This document shows positions 22,178 to 26,547 of a DNA stretch of 26,547 nt, one piece after another. The position numbers and the translations under genes are program-made. Positions within the stretch are counted from its first letter, which is position 1, and each line of letters opens with the position of its first letter. Source of the stretch: Anaerolineales bacterium (lineage in GTDB: Bacteria > Chloroflexota > Anaerolineae > Anaerolineales > E44-bin32); contig WVZH01000216.1 of NCBI GenBank assembly GCA_011772595.1, positions 63,735 to 90,281 on the forward strand, given 5' to 3'. A model generated the notes under the pieces. The model was not told the DNA's origin, did no database searches, and worked only from the letters and a program-made list of their open reading frames with translations.

Positions 22178-22347
22178 GTGCCATTGGCGCTGGAAAGACC
22201 TACTCAACAGTCTAATACAGTTGGGTGAAAGTAGATTCGACAAGTGTTTGCTCACTTTCTTCATACTGAGGGTTCGCGGTTGGGCTAGACACGGAGCCAG
22301 CGATGGCGTATATTTTCATTAATGCACAAGCAAGGAGGAGGATTACG
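22178..22347 (+). promoter_or_regulatory. Unassigned foldable leader upstream of the ECF S component
   Basis: This 170-base stretch has several possible helices: ACTCAAC (22202-22208) with GTTGGGT (22220-22226), GAAAGT (22227-22232) with ACTTTC (22254-22259), and a GGCT/AGCC hairpin around 22283-22299. Substrate-binding genes of ECF importers are often under riboswitch control. However, I do not recognise the thiamine, cobalamin, FMN, folate, purine or preQ1 core here. The stretch ends in AAGGAGGAGG, the ribosome-binding site of the S gene. Confidence 0.3.
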
Positions 22348-22923
22348 ATGGACAGAATTCGACGTGAATTCACAACACTGACGCTGGTCCTGATCCCGGT
22401 TGCCATCGCCATCAACATAGCAATAGGTCAAATTCCTTTCGCACTTAAGGTGCCACTCTACCTAGATTCGATCGGCACGGTGCTCGTCGGAGTCCTCGTG
22501 GGACCCTGGGCTGGGGCGCTGACAGGATTCCTGGCCAACTTTATTTGGACGATCACCGGCCTCTTCCCGGAGGCGGTCGCCTGGGCAGGGGTTGCGGCCA
22601 TCATCGGCGCCTTGGCGGGTGTGTTCCGTACTGGCGATTGGATGAAGGTTTGGTGGAAATCCATCGTCGCCGGCTTGATCACAGGGGTGATCGCCGCCAT
22701 TTTGTCCGCGCCCATCGCCGCCTATGTGTTTGGTGGTGTGACGGGCGCAGGCACTGATGCGCTGGTCGGCATGTTCCGGGCTGCAGGTCTCGACATGCTC
22801 GGCGCAAACATGGCCCAAGGCGTCGTCTCGGACCCAATCGATAAGGCAGTGACTTTCTTCATCATCTGGGCCATCCTGCTCGCGTTACCGGAGCGCTTTA
22901 AGGCTCGTTTCTCGGGTGAGTGA
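22348..22923 (+). CDS. ECF transporter S component (substrate-binding membrane protein)
   Basis: A 191-residue, very hydrophobic protein with about six predicted membrane helices. Features seen in S components are the short cytoplasmic N-terminus, the early LKVPLYLDSIGTVLVGVLVGPWAGALTGFLANFIW stretch (interrupted by small residues that pack on EcfT) and a moderately polar loop before the last helix. It would bind the imported compound and topple in the membrane when coupled to the EcfT-A1-A2 module encoded 290 bases downstream. The ATG at 22348 is preferred over 22303 because AAGGAGGAGG ends six bases before it. The substrate is not readable; the downstream PfkB kinase hints at a hydroxyl-bearing compound such as a nucleoside, sugar or vitamin. 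Confidence 0.82.
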   Translation: MDRIRREFTTLTLVLIPVAIAINIAIGQIPFALKVPLYLDSIGTVLVGVLVGPWAGALTGFLANFIWTITGLFPEAVAWAGVAAIIGALAGVFRTGDWMKVWWKSIVAGLITGVIAAILSAPIAAYVFGGVTGAGTDALVGMFRAAGLDMLGANMAQGVVSDPIDKAVTFFIIWAILLALPERFKARFSGE

Positions 22924-23025
22924 GGTGCCATTGGGAACGTAGAGCATCCCGAAGTACCAGAATTAAGAAAGACTGTTTTAAATTCCATGCACGTGGTTGG
23001 TGATGAATAGAAAATCACCGTAGTG

Positions 23026-23125
23026 CCATTGCGGGGAGCTCTTCGTCAAGCTCGGGGTGAACTTCCCGGCGAAGCGATCTCCAATCCACAACAAGGAGAT
23101 TGCTTCGCCTTCGGCTCGCAATCGA
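23026..23125. repeat. Palindromic intergenic repeat (MITE/REP-like) between S component and ecfT
   Basis: GGCGAAGCGATCTCC (23068-23082) pairs with GGAGATTGCTTCGCC (23095-23109), 15 bp with one G-T wobble and a 12-base loop. Outer arms ATTGCG (23028-23033) and CGCAAT (23117-23122) close it. The left arm holds about 22 extra bases. The ATTGCG...GAAGC-ATCTCC pattern is that of a palindromic repeat I know from many bacterial genomes. Confidence 0.7.
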
Positions 23126-23159
23126 TGTAGCAAAGGTCACATTCCGTTGTCCGTGTATC

Positions 23160-23180
23160 GCTGTTGAAACAGCTTTTTTT
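23160..23180 (+). terminator. Short rho-independent-like terminator before ecfT
   Basis: GCTGT (23160-23164), loop TGAA and ACAGC (23169-23173) form a 5-bp hairpin followed at once by seven T (23174-23180), 33 bases before the ecfT start. The stem is short, so termination may be partial. Confidence 0.5.
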
Positions 23181-23212
23181 AATCTGCAGGCTTATCATAT
23201 ACTCACAAGCAC

Positions 23213-23995
23213 ATGAGCACACCGACATTGTATCTTCACCGACCAAGTGGGTTACACGCCTTACACCCTCTCACCAAATTAGCCCTTACCGGCTTTTTCC
23301 TCGTCTCTGCTGCTACCCTCCCAAACATCTGGCTGGTGTTAGGTTTTTATGTTATTGGGCTTCTCCCATTAGCCGCCTGGGGGCTAGTGTTCAAACCCTT
23401 TTTGAAAAGTAACGCGCTCTTGATCTGGCCGTTCGCTCTCTCTCTGTTCTTGATCCAGGGTTTCTTCACGCCTGGAGAGAGCGTCTTGTTCACAGTAGGC
23501 CCTTTCACGTACACGCTGGAGGGCGTATGGCTGGCAGCGAGGTTTAGCGCACGTATTTTGGTATGGTTGGGCGCGGCGACGCTCTTGATGATCGTCACGC
23601 GCCCAGACAATCTCATGCTGGCGTTGATCGAACGCGGTTTGCCCAGGGAGATCGCCTACATCATTTTGACCTCCCTACAGATCATCCCGCGTTTCCAAAG
23701 CAAAGCCGAGGTGATTCTAGATGCGCAACGTTCGCGTGGGCTGGAGACGGAAGGATCACTACTTCATCGTATGCGGATCTTAGTTCCCCTCATCGCTCCC
23801 TTGATCCTCAGCAGCATCCTGGAGTTGGATGAGCGCGCCATCGCCTTGGAGGCGCGTGCCTTTAGCCGCCCGGGTCCCCGAACTAACCTTACAAGACTGG
23901 AGGATACGTCGATTCAAGCGGCAGCTCGTTGGGGATTGCTGGTATTGATCATCATCTTGATAGGGATTCCGCTTGTGAGTTTTTTCTTGACATGA
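23213..23995 (+). CDS. ecfT: ECF transporter T component
   Basis: A 260-residue membrane protein that links the S component to the two ATPases. Several hydrophobic helices lie in the N-terminal half (LTKLALTGFFLVSAATL; ALLIWPFALSLFLIQGFF; ILVWLGAATLLMIVT) and one at the C-terminus (GLLVLIIILIGIPLVSFFL). The long cytoplasmic coupling helices carry the two Arg motifs of the family that insert in the ATPases: QRSRG (Arg173 and Arg175) and EARAF (Ala214-Arg215-Ala216). The opening LHRPSGLHALHPLTKL is typical of EcfT. No strong Shine-Dalgarno is seen before the ATG. The stop overlaps ecfA1 as ATGA, so translation is coupled. Confidence 0.93.
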   Translation: MSTPTLYLHRPSGLHALHPLTKLALTGFFLVSAATLPNIWLVLGFYVIGLLPLAAWGLVFKPFLKSNALLIWPFALSLFLIQGFFTPGESVLFTVGPFTYTLEGVWLAARFSARILVWLGAATLLMIVTRPDNLMLALIERGLPREIAYIILTSLQIIPRFQSKAEVILDAQRSRGLETEGSLLHRMRILVPLIAPLILSSILELDERAIALEARAFSRPGPRTNLTRLEDTSIQAAARWGLLVLIIILIGIPLVSFFLT

Positions 23996-24828
23996 TACGC
24001 GTCGAATCGTTGTCCTACAGCTACCCCAACTCGGATCAAATCGTGTTGCGGGAGATCGATCTTCGTATCCCGAAAGGTCAGTTTTGTGGCGTCGTGGGGC
24101 CAAACGAGGCCGGGAAGTCGACACTTTGCTACGCGCTTACAGGATTCATCCCGCATTACTACAAGGGGAACCTGACGGGTCAGGTTTCAATTGCAGGGAA
24201 AGACGTCGCGAATACCCCATTGTATGAGCTCGCAGGGGTGATTGGTCTAGTCTTCCAGAATCCTTTCAATCAAATCACGGGCTCGCGTTTTACCGTGCGG
24301 GAAGAGGTTGCGTTTGGGCTCGAAAACCTGGGGATGGAGCGCGAGGAGATGTTTAAACGTGTCGCGTGGGCGTTGGATTTGATGGGTTTGAAGGATCTTG
24401 CAGACCGCTCTCCCTTTGCGCTCTCCGGCGGTCAGCAGCAACGATTGGCGATTGCGGCGATGGTCGCCATGCGCCCGAGGATCTTGGTGCTCGACGAGCC
24501 CACCAGCCAATTAGATCCCGTTGGAACACGCGAATTGTTTGCGTCGTTACACGCGATGAGTGAGGAGGGGGAGATCACCGTGGTGCTTGTCGAGCATAAG
24601 TTGGAGTGGCTGGCAGGATTTGCCGATCGGGTGATCCTACTTGCTGAAGGAAGCATTGTTGCTGACGGGCCGCCACGAACAGTGCTCGCCTCCCCATTGA
24701 TGGAGCGCTACGGGGTGAGGCAAACTCGCTACACTCGAGCGGCAAGCCTGGCCCAAGAACGCGGTGCGATCGGTCGTGACCGGATGCTGCCCGTCACGCT
24801 CGAAGAAGCGGTTGATACCTTCCGATGA
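23992..24828 (+). CDS. ecfA1: ECF transporter ATP-binding protein A1
   Basis: A 278-residue ABC ATPase, one half of the heterodimer that powers the importer at the inner face of the membrane. Walker A is GPNEAGKS (36-43), with Glu where many have Gly. The Q-loop is FQNPFNQ (about 88-94), the signature LSGGQ is at 144-148 and followed by QQRLAIA, and Walker B VLDEP has the catalytic Glu169. The switch His is in VEHKLEW. The start ATG overlaps the ecfT stop (ATGA), and the stop overlaps ecfA2 in the same way. A C-terminal extension of about 60 residues follows the ATPase core, as in other EcfA proteins. All catalytic motifs are canonical apart from the Walker A Glu. Confidence 0.95.
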   Translation: MIRVESLSYSYPNSDQIVLREIDLRIPKGQFCGVVGPNEAGKSTLCYALTGFIPHYYKGNLTGQVSIAGKDVANTPLYELAGVIGLVFQNPFNQITGSRFTVREEVAFGLENLGMEREEMFKRVAWALDLMGLKDLADRSPFALSGGQQQRLAIAAMVAMRPRILVLDEPTSQLDPVGTRELFASLHAMSEEGEITVVLVEHKLEWLAGFADRVILLAEGSIVADGPPRTVLASPLMERYGVRQTRYTRAASLAQERGAIGRDRMLPVTLEEAVDTFR

Positions 24829-25634
24829 ACGCGATTATCGAGGGCGTTTCCTTCAATTACCCCTCCGGCGTAATTGCGCTTAAAGAAGTCAGCTTGAAGA
24901 TCATGGGCGGGGAGGCGGTGGCGATTATCGGCGAGAACGGCGCCGGAAAAACCACACTTGCCAAGCATTTGAATGGTCTGCTTGAGCCAACCGAGGGTCG
25001 CGTCTTGATTGGCGATTGGGACACCCAAGAACACACGGTCGGGCAGCTCTCGAAGCGTGTGGGATTTGTCTTTCAGAATCCGGATGACCAGCTCTTCGCG
25101 CGGAGTGTGCGAGCAGAGGTCGCTTTCGGTCCGAGCAATCTTGGTTTAAATGCCGAGGAGGTCGAAGTGCGTACGGATCAGGCGCTTGCCCAGGTTGGTC
25201 TTAAAGAATTGGCAGAGCACCATCCATATGATCTTCACGCGGCGACACGAAAGCTCGTTGCCATCGCTGCGACGTTAGCCATGGGGACACCTATCGTGAT
25301 CTTCGACGAACCCACTACAGGTCAGGATTCTCGAGCGGTAGGACACATCGGTCGTCTCGTGGAGGAGTTGAAGTCCGAAGGCCGAACCGTGATCACGATC
25401 TCGCACGATTTAGATTTTTGTGCGGAACACTCCGAACGTTTCATCGTTCTATCGCAAGGGCAAGTTCTAGCTGACGGTCCTGCAGAAAGAGTGTTGTCAC
25501 ATGAGGAGGTCTTGCACGAAGCCGGAGTGGAAGCACCGCAGATGGTGCGTCTTGCGAAGGCGCTCGATCTTCCATCGAGTCCACGAACTGTAGAGAACTT
25601 CGTCGAGGCATGGTGCGTGCAACGCAGGGCTTAA
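24825..25634 (+). CDS. ecfA2: ECF transporter ATP-binding protein A2 with degenerate signature
   Basis: A 269-residue ABC ATPase pairing with EcfA1. Walker A GENGAGKT (36-43), the Q-loop FQNPDDQ (about 83-89), Walker B IFDEP and the switch His in ISHDLDF are intact. Where the family has LSGGQ, this protein reads LHAAT (137-141), followed by RKLVAIA. In the heterodimer the site formed by A1 Walker A and the A2 signature should therefore be weak or inactive, while the opposite site looks complete. The start overlaps the ecfA1 stop by 4 bases, and the kinase gene follows after 11 bases, so the four genes ecfT-A1-A2-kinase form one operon. Confidence 0.94.
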   Translation: MNAIIEGVSFNYPSGVIALKEVSLKIMGGEAVAIIGENGAGKTTLAKHLNGLLEPTEGRVLIGDWDTQEHTVGQLSKRVGFVFQNPDDQLFARSVRAEVAFGPSNLGLNAEEVEVRTDQALAQVGLKELAEHHPYDLHAATRKLVAIAATLAMGTPIVIFDEPTTGQDSRAVGHIGRLVEELKSEGRTVITISHDLDFCAEHSERFIVLSQGQVLADGPAERVLSHEEVLHEAGVEAPQMVRLAKALDLPSSPRTVENFVEAWCVQRRA

Positions 25635-25645
25635 GAGAGGGAAAC

Positions 25646-26547
25646 ATGATCATAGTTCTAGGGGACCTCATCGCTGATCTAAGTCTTCACATCCCTCATT
25701 TCCCCGTTCAAGCAGGCGACATCCAGCGTGCCACATATCTGGAAATTGGCCCAGGAGGGGCCACCAATGTGGCCATCACCGCAGCGCGATTGGGTTTGCG
25801 GGTTGGTTGCTTGGGGGAGATTGGGAGCGACCGTTTTGGTCGGGTTGTGCTCGAAGGTCTGGAGCGTGAAGGAATTGACATTTCAGGTGTGCGCATCACC
25901 CCTGGTGCTGAGACACCCGTTGCCGGTGTTGTCGTCGACGGACAAGGTGAGCCCGCGTATCTGGGATATGGTGGTAGTTTGCAATTGAAACGCTTTCCCG
26001 ATGGATGGCGAGTGCCTATCGAGGGTGCGGATGCTGTGTTCACTGGTGGTTGGGCCGAGTATGATTGGACTCCCAAAATCATCTTGGAGGGAATGCGCGT
26101 TGCTAAGAAAGCCAACGTGCCCGTGTTTTTCGATCCCGGTCCTGGGAATCCTGCTGTTGATTCTGGTTGGTGGGGTAAGGCGCTGGAACTCACAGATGTG
26201 TTCCTGGCCACGGAAGCTGAGGCCAGGAAGCTGTCAGGCAAGGATGATCCCCTGGCATCCGCGCGTCAAATTCTTGGGAAAGGCCCAGGCATGGTGGTGA
26301 TCAAACGTGGCGCAGCGGGATGCTTCTTCCTGACGGAAGAGGGGGAACACATTGCGCCAGGATTCCCAGTCCAGGTGCGCGATGCCACCGGTGCCGGTGA
26401 CAGTCTGAACGCGGCAGTGATGTATGCCTATTTGAACAAGATGGACCTCGAAGCGACCGGTAGATTGGCGAACGCCACAGGGGCGGCGAAGGTGGAGAAG
26501 CTTGGGACAGGACATAACCTGCCGACCGCTGAGGATATCCGTGCCAT
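25646..26547 (+). CDS. PfkB-family carbohydrate/nucleoside kinase, partial
   Basis: The gene runs off the window after 300 codons; few residues are likely missing, as the family is about 300-320 long. PfkB signature 1 is seen as GPGGATNVAITAARLG (Asn41) and signature 2 as DATGAGDS (246-253), where Asp252 is the catalytic base. Family members phosphorylate a hydroxyl of a sugar, nucleoside or related compound with ATP. GAGAGGG stands about four bases before the ATG, and the gene begins 11 bases after ecfA2. The context suggests it traps the compound imported by the ECF transporter. Ribokinase, adenosine/inosine or pseudouridine kinase, or sugar kinase activity cannot be told apart by eye. Confidence 0.9.
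   Translation, partial: MIIVLGDLIADLSLHIPHFPVQAGDIQRATYLEIGPGGATNVAITAARLGLRVGCLGEIGSDRFGRVVLEGLEREGIDISGVRITPGAETPVAGVVVDGQGEPAYLGYGGSLQLKRFPDGWRVPIEGADAVFTGGWAEYDWTPKIILEGMRVAKKANVPVFFDPGPGNPAVDSGWWGKALELTDVFLATEAEARKLSGKDDPLASARQILGKGPGMVVIKRGAAGCFFLTEEGEHIAPGFPVQVRDATGAGDSLNAAVMYAYLNKMDLEATGRLANATGAAKVEKLGTGHNLPTAEDIRA

Noticed and set aside
22178..22347. Thiamine (TPP) riboswitch before the ECF S component, prompted by CTGAGGGTT and CCAGCG
   Set aside because: The conserved CTGAGA and ACCTGATCTGG-type core is not present in the right order or spacing.
1..26547. CRISPR arrays, insertion sequences, phage genes, toxin-antitoxin or defence modules
   Set aside because: I looked for regularly spaced repeats, transposase or integrase motifs and small paired genes and saw none.

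Overview
The window looks like a chromosomal segment of a Chloroflexota (Anaerolineae-like) bacterium. This is an inference from gene content, not from a marker gene. The supporting signs are a T-box leader on leuS, a metazoan-type class I fructose-bisphosphate aldolase, an ECF-type vitamin/nutrient importer, lipoproteins carrying Asp-box and WD40 propellers, a bacterial dynamin-like GTPase, and several GC-rich palindromic intergenic repeats. No phage, insertion sequence, CRISPR array or rRNA was seen. Most genes lie on the + strand in short transcription units. Several starts are GTG or TTG, chosen here from Shine-Dalgarno spacing and 4-base stop/start overlaps.

Bases 1-2480 hold a minus-strand operon: an Xaa-Pro aminopeptidase-like M24 peptidase followed by two tandem alpha/beta-hydrolase paralogs, the second cut by the window edge. 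It is driven by a clear sigma70-type promoter placed back-to-back with another strong promoter pointing right. The rightward promoter reads into two tRNA-Ala genes (CGC and GGC anticodons), then into a T-box leader with a CUC (Leu) specifier and terminator, then leuS.

Bases 5816-13760 contain a large lipoprotein (CARDB-like domain, seven Asp-box repeats, a seven-bladed WD40 propeller), ridA, an OmpR-type response regulator with its histidine kinase, and a membrane-anchored zinc metallopeptidase. Bases 13760-17450 hold a dynamin-like GTPase overlapping a SixA-type phosphatase, then class I aldolase, then palindromic repeats. Bases 17447-21506 hold a minus-strand YceI-like protein, a crotonase whose active site looks like an enoyl-CoA isomerase, a PPK2 polyphosphate kinase and a glycoside-hydrolase-like lipoprotein. 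ArfB (ribosome rescue) follows.

Bases 22100-26547 are the most system-like part. They hold an ECF transporter with its own S component, a T component, two ATPases (the second with a degenerate ABC signature) and a PfkB sugar/nucleoside kinase truncated by the window end. EcfT, EcfA1 and EcfA2 overlap by 4 bases each and the kinase follows after 11 bases. I infer an import-and-phosphorylate module for an unidentified small molecule, possibly a nucleoside or sugar-like compound. The S gene is separated from ecfT by a palindromic repeat and a small terminator-like hairpin, and it is preceded by a foldable leader I could not assign to a known riboswitch.
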